Assembly: GCA_045133915.1 (NCBI GenBank)
Contig: JBGUUX010000002.1
Coordinates: forward strand, 1 to 42,558
Reading direction: 5' to 3'
DNA length: 42,558 nt
Source of the DNA: RGIG7300 sp045133915
GTDB lineage: Bacteria; Bacillota; Clostridia; Oscillospirales; CAG-272
In this document: positions 15,235 through 24,171 of the stretch, piece after piece
Position numbering within the stretch: the stretch's first letter is position 1
Layout of the letters: every line of letters begins with the position of its first letter
The notes under the pieces: generated by a model
The model's database searches: none
What the model saw: only the letters and a program-made list of their open reading frames with translations
What the model was told of the DNA's origin: nothing
Position numbers and translations under genes: made by a program

Positions 15235-17697
15235 TTATTCCTCTCTCATTATCATTTCCTGATATTCGGTCGGACTCATAAGCACCTGTCTGGGCTTATT
15301 ACCCTCGGGAGCTCCCACGACTCCCATCTTTTCCATGGTATCTATAAGCTTTGCAGCTCGTCCGTAACCGAGAGAAAGTTTGCGCTGGATAAGGGATGTG
15401 GATATCTTACCCGACTCTACGGCAAGCTCTATTGCCTGCTTAAGCATAGGGTCGCCTGCATCGTCTTCATCTATCTCGCCTGCAGACATTCCGGATCCCT
15501 TCTTAACTCCGCACTTGGCAGCCTCCTGCTCGATCTTTTCAATTACAGACTCATCGTATTCGCTTTCACCGACCTTACTGCGGATAAAGTCGGTTACTTT
15601 TGCAACGTCGTCCTCGTGAACAAAGGAACCCTGCACACGTGTAGGCTTGGGTGCGCCTACGGGAGCGTAGAGCATATCTCCTCGTCCGATAAGCTTTTCT
15701 GCACCTGCCATATCAAGGATGGTACGGCTGTCCACCTGGCTTGTGGTCTTGCAGGAGATTCGTGAGGGGATGTTTGCCTTGATGAGACCGGTAACAACGT
15801 CGACAGAGGGACGCTGTGTACCCAGAATAAGATGCATACCAGCGGCTCTTGCCTTCTGTGCAAGACGGCAGATAGAATCTTCTACCTGGTCGGGAGCTGT
15901 CATCATAAGGTCTGCCAGCTCGTCGATGATAATAACTACCTGAGGGATATATTCGTAGGTGGGGTCGTCCTTGGTCTTCATATTAAAGTTGTAGATATCA
16001 CGAACACCGAGAGACTCCATAAGCTGATAACGTCTTTCCATCTCGCCTACAGCCCACTGCAGAGAGCCTGCGGCCTTTTTAGGATCGGTGACCACCGGAA
16101 CAAGAAGATGGGGAAGACCGTTGTAAGGAACAAACTCAACCTTTTTGGGGTCGATAAGGATAAGCTTCACCTCGTCGGGAGTTGCCTTGTAGAGCATACT
16201 CACGATGATAGAGTTGATACATACCGATTTACCCTGACCGGTAGCACCCGCTACAAGGAGGTGAGGCATCTTGGCAATGTCCATATAAATAGGCTCGCCT
16301 GCAACGTCAACACCAAGGGAAGCGGTAAGACGGCTGGTTGCTTCTTTAAATGCGGCAGATTCCAACTGTTCGCGCAGACCTACTACGGTTCGTGTCTTAT
16401 TGGGTACCTCAATACCTACAGCGGCTTTGCCGGGGATAGGCGCTTCGATACGAATACCGCTGGTCGCGAGGTTAAGGGCTATATCGTCTACCAGATTAGC
16501 TATCTGACGAACTCTTACACCCTCTTCGGGCTGCAGCTCGTAACGGGTGATAGCGGGACCTCTGGAAATATCTATGATCTTGGTGCGTACCTTAAAGCTT
16601 GCAAGGGTTTCTACAAGCTTATTGGCGTTGGTACGAAGTTCTTCCGTTATGTCTTCGTTCTCAGTCTTTTTTGCCGGAGAAAGAAGCGAGATGGGCGGGA
16701 AGACGTACTGAGGCTTTTCTTTTTTTACAGGTTCTTCTTCCTTAGGCTCTTCAACAGGTACTCTTTCTACCTCAAGCTCTGTCGACTGGGCTGCCTTTTT
16801 GATAAGCTCCTGTTCGTCTTCGTCAAGATATACTTCGTCAAGATTCACCTGCTCGCCAACGTAAGGCTTTTCGTCCTTTTTGAATTTAGGCTCAGAGGGT
16901 TCGTTTGCCTGGTTGATCTCGCTCTTTATACGCTCAAAGATCTCGGGGTCTACCTTGGGAGTATCGTCTATAGGCTCGTCCATATCAATGACGTTTGTAG
17001 GATCTGCAAAATCTACGTCATCGGGAAGATAAGCTTCGGGCTTGTGAGTATGAATTTCTTTTGCTCTTTCCTTTTTATACTCGTCTCTTTCCTTCTTTTT
17101 AACGGTGAAATAGTTGGAAAGATAGGAAGCGATCATCGCAGGTGTAAAGCCTACGAAGAATATAGCAAACACAACGGTCAGAAGAACGGAAACTATGATA
17201 AGTCCGGGTCTGCCGATAGCAGCCTTAAGAGCGCTTCCCACAAGACCACCGATAGCACCGCCGCCGTTAAGCTTGACACCTGCCTTCCACAGCTCCACCA
17301 TATTGAACACTTCCGTCAGTTCTCCAAAGGAATGGATAAATGCGGATATGGATATCATTACTGTAGAAGCAAAGGCAATACGTGTTCCTATATAAAAATT
17401 TTTGGCGTCTGTTTTCCAGAAAAATGCTATAACTCCGATAACAAAGGGAGTGATGTATCCTGCGCCTCCAAAGAGACCGAGGAAGGTATTACGAACTATT
17501 TTTTCACCTATAAATCCGCTGTATTCGGTAAAAAAGAAGCATATTACGAAATACACGGCAATTACTGCCAGCACCCAAGGTATTATATAGTGCATTGAGG
17601 AAAGCTCTGCTTTCTTTACGGCAGTCTTCTTTGTTGCGGTCTTAGAGGATGATTTTTTGTATACTTTTTTGGTTGTTGTTTTCTTTTTTGTTGGCAT
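15235..17697 (-). CDS. ftsK: DNA translocase FtsK/SpoIIIE
   Basis: Pumps DNA through the division or sporulation septum. 820 residues. The N-terminus (1-30) is rich in Lys/Thr/Ser. About four membrane segments lie between 36 and 190, followed by an acidic linker. The motor has Walker A GATGQGKS (484-491) and Walker B VVIIIDE (about 587-593). The LGTQRPSVDVVTGLIKANIP segment and the C-terminal winged-helix gamma domain (LIQRKLSLGYGRAAKLID) recognise oriented DNA. Firmicutes often have both FtsK (SftA) and SpoIIIE; the sequence does not separate the roles. It lies 12 bases downstream of uppP and is probably co-transcribed. Confidence 0.95.
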   Translation of the reverse strand: MPTKKKTTTKKVYKKSSSKTATKKTAVKKAELSSMHYIIPWVLAVIAVYFVICFFFTEYSGFIGEKIVRNTFLGLFGGAGYITPFVIGVIAFFWKTDAKNFYIGTRIAFASTVMISISAFIHSFGELTEVFNMVELWKAGVKLNGGGAIGGLVGSALKAAIGRPGLIIVSVLLTVVFAIFFVGFTPAMIASYLSNYFTVKKKERDEYKKERAKEIHTHKPEAYLPDDVDFADPTNVIDMDEPIDDTPKVDPEIFERIKSEINQANEPSEPKFKKDEKPYVGEQVNLDEVYLDEDEQELIKKAAQSTELEVERVPVEEPKEEEPVKKEKPQYVFPPISLLSPAKKTENEDITEELRTNANKLVETLASFKVRTKIIDISRGPAITRYELQPEEGVRVRQIANLVDDIALNLATSGIRIEAPIPGKAAVGIEVPNKTRTVVGLREQLESAAFKEATSRLTASLGVDVAGEPIYMDIAKMPHLLVAGATGQGKSVCINSIIVSMLYKATPDEVKLILIDPKKVEFVPYNGLPHLLVPVVTDPKKAAGSLQWAVGEMERRYQLMESLGVRDIYNFNMKTKDDPTYEYIPQVVIIIDELADLMMTAPDQVEDSICRLAQKARAAGMHLILGTQRPSVDVVTGLIKANIPSRISCKTTSQVDSRTILDMAGAEKLIGRGDMLYAPVGAPKPTRVQGSFVHEDDVAKVTDFIRSKVGESEYDESVIEKIEQEAAKCGVKKGSGMSAGEIDEDDAGDPMLKQAIELAVESGKISTSLIQRKLSLGYGRAAKLIDTMEKMGVVGAPEGNKPRQVLMSPTEYQEMIMREE

Positions 17698-17709
17698 TTT
17701 TACGTCCTT

Positions 17710-18552
17710 TTAGGCGAATGTTACATTACAAAGGTCAAGTACTACTATCAGTGCACCGACGATGAGACAATATACTGAGAAAATTTTGAAATTTGATTTT
17801 TTGGATATGTAGATAAGCAGTTTCATTGCAGCAATTCCGCTTACAAAAGCAACTAACGTACCTACTACAAAGGGAAGAATATCAGCCTTGGCTATAGCAC
17901 CCTCCATAACGTCGGGAATATCGGTAACGGCAGCGCCAAGGATAGCGGGGATGCTCATAATAAATGAAAATTTAACAGCATATTCGCGGTTGAAGCCCTG
18001 AGTGAGACCACCTGTGATGGTAGAACCGGAGCGGGAAAGTCCGGGCAGGGTAGCACACATCTGGAAGAGACCTGTGATAAGGGCGTTGCGGGGCTTTACG
18101 TTTTCGGCGTTAACCTTACCGCTGGCAAGCTTATCAGAAACAAAGAGCATAATACCGTTAAAGATAAGGATACAACCGATAGCCCAGCTGGTCTGACCTA
18201 CCATATCTATATAATCGGTAAAGGGAACTATCAGCACAAGGGGAACGGTAGCGACGATCACCATAAGAACAAAGCGCTCGTGTATCGTTGCTTCGCTTAA
18301 CTTAAACTTACCCTTAAACACCTTACCCATCATTGTGAAGAATGCAGGAACAAGGGGGAATATATCCTTGTGGTATACAATAAATACTGCAGCAAGAGTT
18401 CCGAGATGAAGCATGATGTCGAAGGTCATGGGAATTTCCTTCATACCGAAGAAATTCTGGAACAGGGAAAGATGTCCTGAACTTGATATGGGAAGAAATT
18501 CTGCAAGACCCTGAATAATACCGCTGATTATAGCAAATAACCACTTTGACAT
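17710..18552 (-). CDS. uppP: Undecaprenyl-diphosphatase UppP (BacA)
   Basis: Dephosphorylates undecaprenyl pyrophosphate at the membrane, recycling the lipid carrier for peptidoglycan and other wall polymers; associated with bacitracin tolerance. 280 residues, multi-spanning. The signature QGLAEFLPISSSGH (14-27) and the second motif LPGLSRSGSTITGG carry the catalytic Glu/Ser/Arg/His positions. I start at the ATG at 18550-18552 because the family begins exactly there (MSKWLFAIISGIIQG) and an AGGTAGG-type RBS precedes it; the longer frame runs back into an intergenic palindrome. Confidence 0.95.
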   Translation of the reverse strand: MSKWLFAIISGIIQGLAEFLPISSSGHLSLFQNFFGMKEIPMTFDIMLHLGTLAAVFIVYHKDIFPLVPAFFTMMGKVFKGKFKLSEATIHERFVLMVIVATVPLVLIVPFTDYIDMVGQTSWAIGCILIFNGIMLFVSDKLASGKVNAENVKPRNALITGLFQMCATLPGLSRSGSTITGGLTQGFNREYAVKFSFIMSIPAILGAAVTDIPDVMEGAIAKADILPFVVGTLVAFVSGIAAMKLLIYISKKSNFKIFSVYCLIVGALIVVLDLCNVTFA

Positions 18553-18637
18553 ATTATATCTACCTACCTTAATGAAATTATAATCTATTATATGATACCA
18601 TAAAATCAAAAATAATACAATAGTTTTAAAGCTTAAA

Positions 18638-18674
18638 AAGGAAGATTTTTGTCCTGCGGTCAAAAATCTTCCTT
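18638..18674 (-). terminator. Palindrome family copy 2, probable terminator of the cyclase gene
   Basis: A 14-bp perfect inverted repeat (18638-18651 with 18661-18674) with a 9-base loop. On the minus strand a run of U (complement of the A run at about 18635-18639) follows, so it can terminate the cyclase transcript before uppP. It shares the core gaagatttttg with the palindromes at 7473 and 24172. Confidence 0.8.
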
Positions 18675-18685
18675 AAATTCGCACA

Positions 18686-19267
18686 TTATACACCTTGAAT
18701 AAGTATCGCTCTCGCAGGAGCTCCGTCGCAGCCGCCGAGATTTATCGGTTGCGAACAGAGAAGATATCTACCCTCAGGAACTTCTGCAAGTCTTATTCCT
18801 TCAAGCAGAACGATATCTTTTGAAAGAAGTATCTTGTGTACCTCCATGGGAGCATTTTCGGGGCCTACGGTCTGGCTTTCGTTGCCGATAAGATCTATGT
18901 CTGCTTCGGCAAAGATCCTTGCAGACTCAGCTGTAACGGTAATATTCCCTTTTATAAGTATACGGGTGATACCGTCAGCTTTTTTTAGTATATCTTTGGC
19001 ATCTTCGGCAGATACATTTCCCTTATGTTCAGCTACGTAACACTCACCCACCGTCTTTGATAAAGGAAGCATATTTACAGTCTTACCCTCTCCGAAGAAA
19101 TGATAAGGGGCATCGATATGTGTTCCGTTATGGGCGCATAGTGACAGGGCTGTAAGATTGCATACGTCTCCGTTATCTGTCGAACATAGAGTTTCTTTTA
19201 TTGGCGAGGGATCTCCGGGATATACTTCACAGGAGAATAATTCTTGAGATATGTCGTATATTTTCAT
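18686..19267 (-). CDS. Cyclase-family (kynurenine formamidase-like) metal-dependent hydrolase
   Basis: 193 residues. The family metal-binding motif HxGTHxDxPxH is complete as HNGTHIDAPYHF (46-57). The N-terminal YDISQELF and C-terminal GCDGAPARAILIQG fit. Members hydrolyse N-formylkynurenine, isatin or cyclic amides. No tryptophan-degradation genes are nearby, so the substrate is open. No strong ribosome-binding site is visible before the ATG. Terminator-type hairpins on both sides suggest a single-gene transcript. Confidence 0.88.
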   Translation of the reverse strand: MKIYDISQELFSCEVYPGDPSPIKETLCSTDNGDVCNLTALSLCAHNGTHIDAPYHFFGEGKTVNMLPLSKTVGECYVAEHKGNVSAEDAKDILKKADGITRILIKGNITVTAESARIFAEADIDLIGNESQTVGPENAPMEVHKILLSKDIVLLEGIRLAEVPEGRYLLCSQPINLGGCDGAPARAILIQGV

Positions 19268-19310
19268 AGTATCAAAATAGTGATATGTCGGTAAGTTATG
19301 TTAAAAGGAC

Positions 19311-19339
19311 AAAAACTGTTGCCGTGGGCAACAGTTTTT
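19311..19339 (-). terminator. Terminator after pfkA
   Basis: A 13-bp perfect stem (19311-19323 with 19327-19339) with a three-base loop gtg. The A run at 19311-19315 gives the U tract on the minus strand. It lies 10 bases after the pfkA stop. Confidence 0.92.
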
Positions 19340-19349
19340 TACATTAAAT

Positions 19350-20441
19350 TTAGCAGGAGATAAGCTCAGCAATAGAGTACATCTTGTCAAGCTCAGCCTT
19401 ACGCATAGCGCAGAAAGCCTTCATAGCTTCTACCTGCTCAGCGGTAAACTTGTCAAGGTCGCCGTCCTTAAGCTTGCCCTTGTACATTCTGTCAAGGATA
19501 AGAGCATAGGAGATATCTGTCTCAACGATCTCGCCGTTTCTTGCACATACAACAACGTCGCTCTTATCTGCGAGGATAAGCTCAACAGCCTTTTCAGCAA
19601 ACTGAGCAGCCATAAGTCTGTCGCGGAGTGTGGGAGCGCCGCCGCGTACCATGTGTGCGGGACGGCAGAACTTGGTGTCGATCCAAGCGCCCTCTGCCTT
19701 GGTCTCGGTGTTGATTCTCTTTGTGAGGTATTCGCCGTAGGGAACGCCGTCCTTTTCGGGGAAACCTTCTGCAACAGCAATGATAAAGCTGCGCTGGCCG
19801 TTAGCTCTTGCAGCCTTAAGCTTAGCAATAGCTGCTTCTTCGTCAAAGTCACACTCGGGGATAGCGATGATGGTTGCGCCGAGAGCTATACCGGACTGGA
19901 GAGCAAGGTAACCTGCGCCTCTGCCCATGATCTCGATAACGTTACATCTTGCGTGAGACCAGCAGGTGTCACGAAGTCTGTCACCAAGCATAAGGTTGGT
20001 GTTCATAGCGGTATCAAAACCGAGAGCGTAGTCGGTGGATGTGATATCGTTGTCAATAGTTGCGGGAATACCGATGGTGGGGATTCCTCTGTGGCTTAAG
20101 TCGGTTGCGCCTCTGAAGGTACCGTCGCCGCCGATAGCAATGATAGCGTCGATGTTCTCTTCCTTACAGGTAGCAATAGCCTTTGCCATACCTTCTTCGG
20201 TCTTGAACTCATCGCAACGGTCGGACAGAAGAGCTGTACCGCCTACGTTGATGAAGTTAAGAACGTCTGTGTTCTTGAGAGTCTGGATATTGTTGTAGAT
20301 AAGGCCCTTGTAACCCTCGTAGATAGCTACTACCTCGATACCCTGCTTGAGAGCTGCGAGTGCAACGGCTCTTACTGCGGTGCTCATACCGGGAGCGTCG
20401 CCGCCGGAAGTGAGAACACCAATCTTCTTAATTGTTGCCAT
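19350..20441 (-). CDS. pfkA: ATP-dependent 6-phosphofructokinase
   Basis: Commits fructose-6-phosphate to glycolysis. 363 residues. The ATP-binding loop is GVLTSGGDAPGM (8-19). GGDGT (104-108) has Gly where PPi-dependent enzymes usually have Asp, pointing to ATP. The catalytic segment is PATIDNDI (126-133), and the sugar-phosphate segment EIMGRGAGYLAL and the HMVRGGAPTLRDR region match the family. It has its own promoter and terminator. The RBS AGGAGGA is strong, consistent with high expression. Confidence 0.96.
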   Translation of the reverse strand: MATIKKIGVLTSGGDAPGMSTAVRAVALAALKQGIEVVAIYEGYKGLIYNNIQTLKNTDVLNFINVGGTALLSDRCDEFKTEEGMAKAIATCKEENIDAIIAIGGDGTFRGATDLSHRGIPTIGIPATIDNDITSTDYALGFDTAMNTNLMLGDRLRDTCWSHARCNVIEIMGRGAGYLALQSGIALGATIIAIPECDFDEEAAIAKLKAARANGQRSFIIAVAEGFPEKDGVPYGEYLTKRINTETKAEGAWIDTKFCRPAHMVRGGAPTLRDRLMAAQFAEKAVELILADKSDVVVCARNGEIVETDISYALILDRMYKGKLKDGDLDKFTAEQVEAMKAFCAMRKAELDKMYSIAELISC

Positions 20442-20486
20442 AAATATATCCTCCTGAGATTATATATCAAATTGTTTAACGTTATT

Positions 20487-20515
20487 ATGATAATATATTA
20501 TCCGACAAAAATCAA
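20487..20515 (-). promoter_or_regulatory. Promoter for pfkA
   Basis: On the minus strand: TTGATT (complement of 20510-20515), a 17-base spacer and TATCAT (complement of 20487-20492). Confidence 0.65.
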
Positions 20516-20553
20516 GTAATAATAATAAATTTATATTTTTATTTAAAAAAATA

Positions 20554-20582
20554 TATACATTTATAAAAAGTTATGATATAAT
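20554..20582 (+). promoter_or_regulatory. Promoter for the DUF1385-prmC-ddl-murI operon
   Basis: TATACA at 20554-20559, a 17-base spacer and TATAAT at 20577-20582 with TGA before it (extended -10). Confidence 0.7.
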
Positions 20583-20619
20583 AATATATTATGGAAGATA
20601 ACCCTAAAAGGAGATATAA

Positions 20620-21660
20620 ATGTCTAAAAAAGAAAAGAAAGTACTGAACTGCCGCTTGGGCACTGTCGGCGGTGAAGCCGTGCTCGAAGGCGTTATGATG
20701 AAGGGTAAAGACGGAACCATGGGCGTTGCGGTACGTAAGGAAGACGGCAGCGTTGTGGTCACCAAGGAAAAGCATACATCTATCCGCAAAAAGCATAAAA
20801 TACTCAACCTGCCTATAATCCGTGGTGTGGTTGGCATGATAGAATCCTTTCTTCTCAGCTTCAAGGTGCTGAATATATCTGCCGAGGCGTACGGCGAGGG
20901 TCTGGATGAAGAGCCCTCTAAGTTCGAAAAGTGGTTGGAGAAAAAGTTTGGTAAATCCCTTATGGATTTCGTTATGGTCATAGCTTCAGTTCTTGGTGTT
21001 GCTCTGGCCTTGGGACTCTTTATGTTCCTTCCCAGCCTTATCACCAAGGGTATTGAGAAGCTGGTTGCCGCTGATCTCGGCGTATGGAAGAACCTTATCG
21101 AGGGTGTGCTTAAGATAGGCATATTCATTGCATATCTTTCCCTTGTGTCGCTTATGAAGGATATCCGACGTACTTTTGAATATCACGGCGCAGAGCATAA
21201 GTCTATCTTCTGTTACGAGGCAGGAGAGGAGCTTACCCCCGAGAACGTAAAGAAGCATAGCCGCTTCCATCCCCGTTGCGGAACAAGCTTTATGTTTGTA
21301 ATACTTATCATAAGTGTGCTTATTTTTTCATTGCCCTTTGTACCTTGGGATAACATTTGGCTGAGACTGCTTATTAAGCTGCCTCTGTTGCCTATAGTAG
21401 TAGGTTTGGGCTTTGAGTTCATTATGTTTGCAGGTAAGCATGACAACTGGTTTATTCGTGTGCTTTCTGCTCCCGGTCTCTTTATGCAGCGCATCACCAC
21501 CCGTGAGCCTGACGAAAAGCAGATCGAGGTAGCTATTATCGCACTTAAGACAGCACTTCCCGAGGATTTTCCTGATTTTGTTCCTCCTACCGAAGAGAAT
21601 CTTAAGAAGGCGGCTGAGGAAACTGTTGAGGTTGCAGAAACCGAAGAAAACAATGACTGA
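20620..21660 (+). CDS. DUF1385 (YqhQ-like) integral membrane protein
   Basis: 346 residues. The family N-terminal signature GGEAVLEGVMMKG (17-29) is present, followed by LPIIRGVVGMIES. Four or so membrane segments lie at about 117-140, 163-180, 223-243 and 248-270. Between them are conserved EYHGAEHKSIFCYE (187-200) and KKHSRFHPRCGTSF (211-224); their His/Cys/Glu content suggests a metal site at the membrane, which is inference. The tail (318-346) is acidic. Function is not established for the family. First gene of the operon with prmC, which it overlaps by 8 bases, an arrangement I recall from other Clostridia. RBS AAAGGAGA is good. Confidence 0.88.
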   Translation: MSKKEKKVLNCRLGTVGGEAVLEGVMMKGKDGTMGVAVRKEDGSVVVTKEKHTSIRKKHKILNLPIIRGVVGMIESFLLSFKVLNISAEAYGEGLDEEPSKFEKWLEKKFGKSLMDFVMVIASVLGVALALGLFMFLPSLITKGIEKLVAADLGVWKNLIEGVLKIGIFIAYLSLVSLMKDIRRTFEYHGAEHKSIFCYEAGEELTPENVKKHSRFHPRCGTSFMFVILIISVLIFSLPFVPWDNIWLRLLIKLPLLPIVVGLGFEFIMFAGKHDNWFIRVLSAPGLFMQRITTREPDEKQIEVAIIALKTALPEDFPDFVPPTEENLKKAAEETVEVAETEENND

Positions 21661-22333
21661 CCGCGAGCTTTCCTTTTTAAAGGAGCATTTTGACGGTGAT
21701 GAGCTTGAAAAGGCTAAAAGTCGTGTAGAGTCGGGAGAACCCCTTGCTTACGTTATAGGCGAGTGGTATTTCTGGGATGATACCTTTAAGCTCAACACAT
21801 CCTGTCTTATCCCCCGTCCCGATACCGAGCATCTGGTGGAGCACGGACTTAAGCACATCAAGACAGGAGACTCTATAGCGGATCTCTGCTGCGGCAGCGG
21901 ATGTATAGGTCTTTCTGTTCTCAAGCATACAAAGGATACTACCTGTACCTTTGTGGATATATCCGATGAGGCTCTTGATATGACCAGACTTAACGCCGAG
22001 CGTATGGGTCTTAGTGACCGATGCAGCTTTATCTGTCAGGATATACTCAAGGATAAGGTCAAAGGCGACTTTGACGTTATATTTTCTAACCCGCCGTATA
22101 TTCAAAGCGAGGTAGTCTCAACTCTTGAGGTGACCAAGCATGAGCCACGTATAGCTCTTGACGGCGGTGCGGACGGTATGGACTTTTACCGTGTACTTGT
22201 CCGTGATTATGATCCCCGTGTGATGATCCTTGAGATCGGCTACGATCAGCAGGATGACATACAGGCGCTTTGCGACTGCAAGGTATACAAAGACTACGGC
22301 GGTAACCCCAGAGTAGCAATTATAGAAAGGTGA
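21653..22333 (+). CDS. prmC: Peptide chain release factor N5-glutamine methyltransferase, short N-terminal domain
   Basis: Methylates the GGQ glutamine of release factors RF1/RF2. The SAM-binding motif is ADLCCGSGCIGLS (76-88) and the catalytic NPPY is at 146-149 (FSNPPYI). The linker segment GEPLAYVIGEWYF, then LIPRPDTEHLVE, is typical of PrmC. The protein is 226 residues, about 50 shorter than usual: the N-terminal release-factor-binding helices are reduced to about 27 residues. I use the ATG at 21653 because the longer frame would be embedded in the DUF1385 gene and translates to an unlikely Arg/Leu-rich stretch. No strong RBS is seen; translation is probably coupled to the gene before. 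Confidence 0.9.
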   Translation: MTDRELSFLKEHFDGDELEKAKSRVESGEPLAYVIGEWYFWDDTFKLNTSCLIPRPDTEHLVEHGLKHIKTGDSIADLCCGSGCIGLSVLKHTKDTTCTFVDISDEALDMTRLNAERMGLSDRCSFICQDILKDKVKGDFDVIFSNPPYIQSEVVSTLEVTKHEPRIALDGGADGMDFYRVLVRDYDPRVMILEIGYDQQDDIQALCDCKVYKDYGGNPRVAIIER

Positions 22334-22340
22334 TTTATCT

Positions 22341-23381
22341 ATGAACATAGTAGTATTAGCGGGCGGACTCAGCCCTGAGAGAGACGTTTCCCTGGTATCG
22401 GGAAGCCTTATAGCAAACGCTCTTGTACAGAACGGACACAAGGTCTGCCTCTGCGACGTATATATGGGTATCGAGTGTGACGGTGAACTGTCAAAGCTCT
22501 TTACAGATAAGTCTGACCACAGCTATAAGATAAGCTCCACCGAGCCCGATCTTGATGCGGTAAAGGCACAGAACGGCGGCAGAGAAGCACTTATCGGCGT
22601 AAACGTACTTGATATATGTGCATATGCGGACGTTGTGTTCCTTGCTTTACACGGCGCTATGGGTGAGAACGGTTCGCTTCAGGCAACACTTGATAACTTC
22701 GGTATTAAGTGTTATACAGGTAGCGGTTATGCGGGAAGCCTTCTTGCTATGGATAAAGCTATCTCAAAGCAGATCATGACGCAGAGCGGAGTCCCCAACG
22801 CTGACGGTATTATCTACGATACCGACGTTGATACCATCGAACGTGTTACCCGTGAGGTAGGTTACCCCTGCGTTGTCAAGCCTGCAAACTGCGGCTCGAG
22901 CGTTGGTGTTTCTATCGTAGCGGACGAGGCTGAGCTTACTGCAGCTCTCAACTATGCAAAGAAATATGAGAACAAGATAGTTATAGAAAAGAAGATAGAG
23001 GGCAGAGAGTTTTCTGTTGCCGTGCTTGACGGTGTAGCTCTTCCTCCTATCGAGATAATCCCCGTTGACGGTTGGTACGATTATAAAAACAAGTATCAGG
23101 GCACAACAAAGGAAGTAACTCCCGCAGAGATAACAGAAGCCGAGACTAAGCGCATATCCGAGCTTGCTCTTTTGGTACATAAATCTCTTTGCCTTGGGGG
23201 ATACTCAAGAGTAGACTTTCTTCTCAACCGTGAGGACGGTGAGTTCTACTGTCTTGAGGCAAACACCCTCCCCGGTATGACTCCCAACAGCCTTATGCCT
23301 CAGGAGGCAGCTGCGGCGGGAATCTCCTACAACCAGCTTTGCGAGAAGATAGTTGATCTTGCGTATAAGAAAGGACATTAA
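22341..23381 (+). CDS. ddl: D-alanine--D-alanine ligase
   Basis: Makes the D-Ala-D-Ala dipeptide for peptidoglycan, using ATP. 346 residues of the ATP-grasp fold. Visible features are the N-terminal AGGLSPERDVSLVSG, the central ALHGAMGENGSLQ, the glycine-rich GSSVGVSI and the omega-loop segment EIIPVDGWYDYKNKYQG, whose Tyr-Lys pair is typical of D-Ala-D-Ala rather than D-Ala-D-Lac enzymes. The end shows LEANTLPGMTPNSL. The RBS AAAGGTGA overlaps the prmC stop. It is followed 2 bases later by murI, an apt pair for stem-peptide precursors. Confidence 0.96.
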   Translation: MNIVVLAGGLSPERDVSLVSGSLIANALVQNGHKVCLCDVYMGIECDGELSKLFTDKSDHSYKISSTEPDLDAVKAQNGGREALIGVNVLDICAYADVVFLALHGAMGENGSLQATLDNFGIKCYTGSGYAGSLLAMDKAISKQIMTQSGVPNADGIIYDTDVDTIERVTREVGYPCVVKPANCGSSVGVSIVADEAELTAALNYAKKYENKIVIEKKIEGREFSVAVLDGVALPPIEIIPVDGWYDYKNKYQGTTKEVTPAEITEAETKRISELALLVHKSLCLGGYSRVDFLLNREDGEFYCLEANTLPGMTPNSLMPQEAAAAGISYNQLCEKIVDLAYKKGH

Positions 23382-23383
23382 TA

Positions 23384-24166
23384 ATGATTGGTGTTTTTGA
23401 CAGCGGAATGGGCGGACTTACCGCCATTAAGCAGATAGTCAAAATGATGCCCGGTGAGGATATAATATATTTTGGTGATACGGGCAGAGTACCTTACGGT
23501 ACCAGATCCAAGGAAACTATTATCAAGTATTCCTGCCAGGACGTCAGATTCCTGCTCTCCAAGGGCGTAGACGCCATCCTTATCGCTTGCGGTACTGTCA
23601 GCGCCAACGCTATCGATATACTGCGTAGCGAGTTTAACGTTCCCATCTTCGGCGTTGTAGAGGCTGCGGCAGAGAAGGCCTGTGCACTTACCCGTAACGC
23701 TAAGGTAGGTATCATCGGTACCAACGCAACCGTTAAGAGCGGAGCCTATGTTAAACATATTGAGGGTATACGTCCTGACATTAAGACCGTTTCTACTCCC
23801 TGTCCTCTGTTCGTTCCTCTGGTGGAGAACGGGTTTACCGATCCTGATGATCAGATAACCTATCTCACAGCCGAGAGATATCTTGAGGATATTAAGGCAT
23901 TTGGTGCGGATACTCTTATTTTGGGATGTACTCATTACCCCATTATCGCGCCTGTTATATCAAAGGTGCTTCCCGGTGTTAATCTCGTCAATACCGGAGC
24001 TGAAGCTGCAAAGAAGCTTTTTGAAAATATTTCTCCCAGAGGAGGCTCGGGCAGGGTAGAGTACTACGTCAGCGACGATGTTGATTATTTCAAGTCGGCT
24101 GCAAGCACCTTCCTTGAGATGCCTGTAGGAGAGAACGTATTTAAGGTTGATATAGAAAAGTACTAA
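23384..24166 (+). CDS. murI: Glutamate racemase
   Basis: Provides D-glutamate for the peptidoglycan stem. 260 residues. The opening GVFDSGMGGLTAIKQI carries the catalytic Asp6/Ser7. The first cysteine is Cys69 in IACGTVSANA, where most enzymes have ACNTAS; the second is Cys182 with His184 in LGCTHYP. The YFGDTGRVPYG segment is standard. It is the last gene of the operon: a 17-bp palindrome begins 6 bases after the stop. RBS AAAGGA lies at the end of ddl. Confidence 0.95.
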   Translation: MIGVFDSGMGGLTAIKQIVKMMPGEDIIYFGDTGRVPYGTRSKETIIKYSCQDVRFLLSKGVDAILIACGTVSANAIDILRSEFNVPIFGVVEAAAEKACALTRNAKVGIIGTNATVKSGAYVKHIEGIRPDIKTVSTPCPLFVPLVENGFTDPDDQITYLTAERYLEDIKAFGADTLILGCTHYPIIAPVISKVLPGVNLVNTGAEAAKKLFENISPRGGSGRVEYYVSDDVDYFKSAASTFLEMPVGENVFKVDIEKY

Positions 24167-24171
24167 AGAAA

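Noticed and set aside
15832..17598. A 588-codon open frame on the plus strand opposite ftsK
   Set aside because: It is antisense to a clear ftsK gene, has no family motifs, no RBS, and a Cys/Tyr/Leu-rich composition typical of reverse-frame reading of a codon-biased gene.
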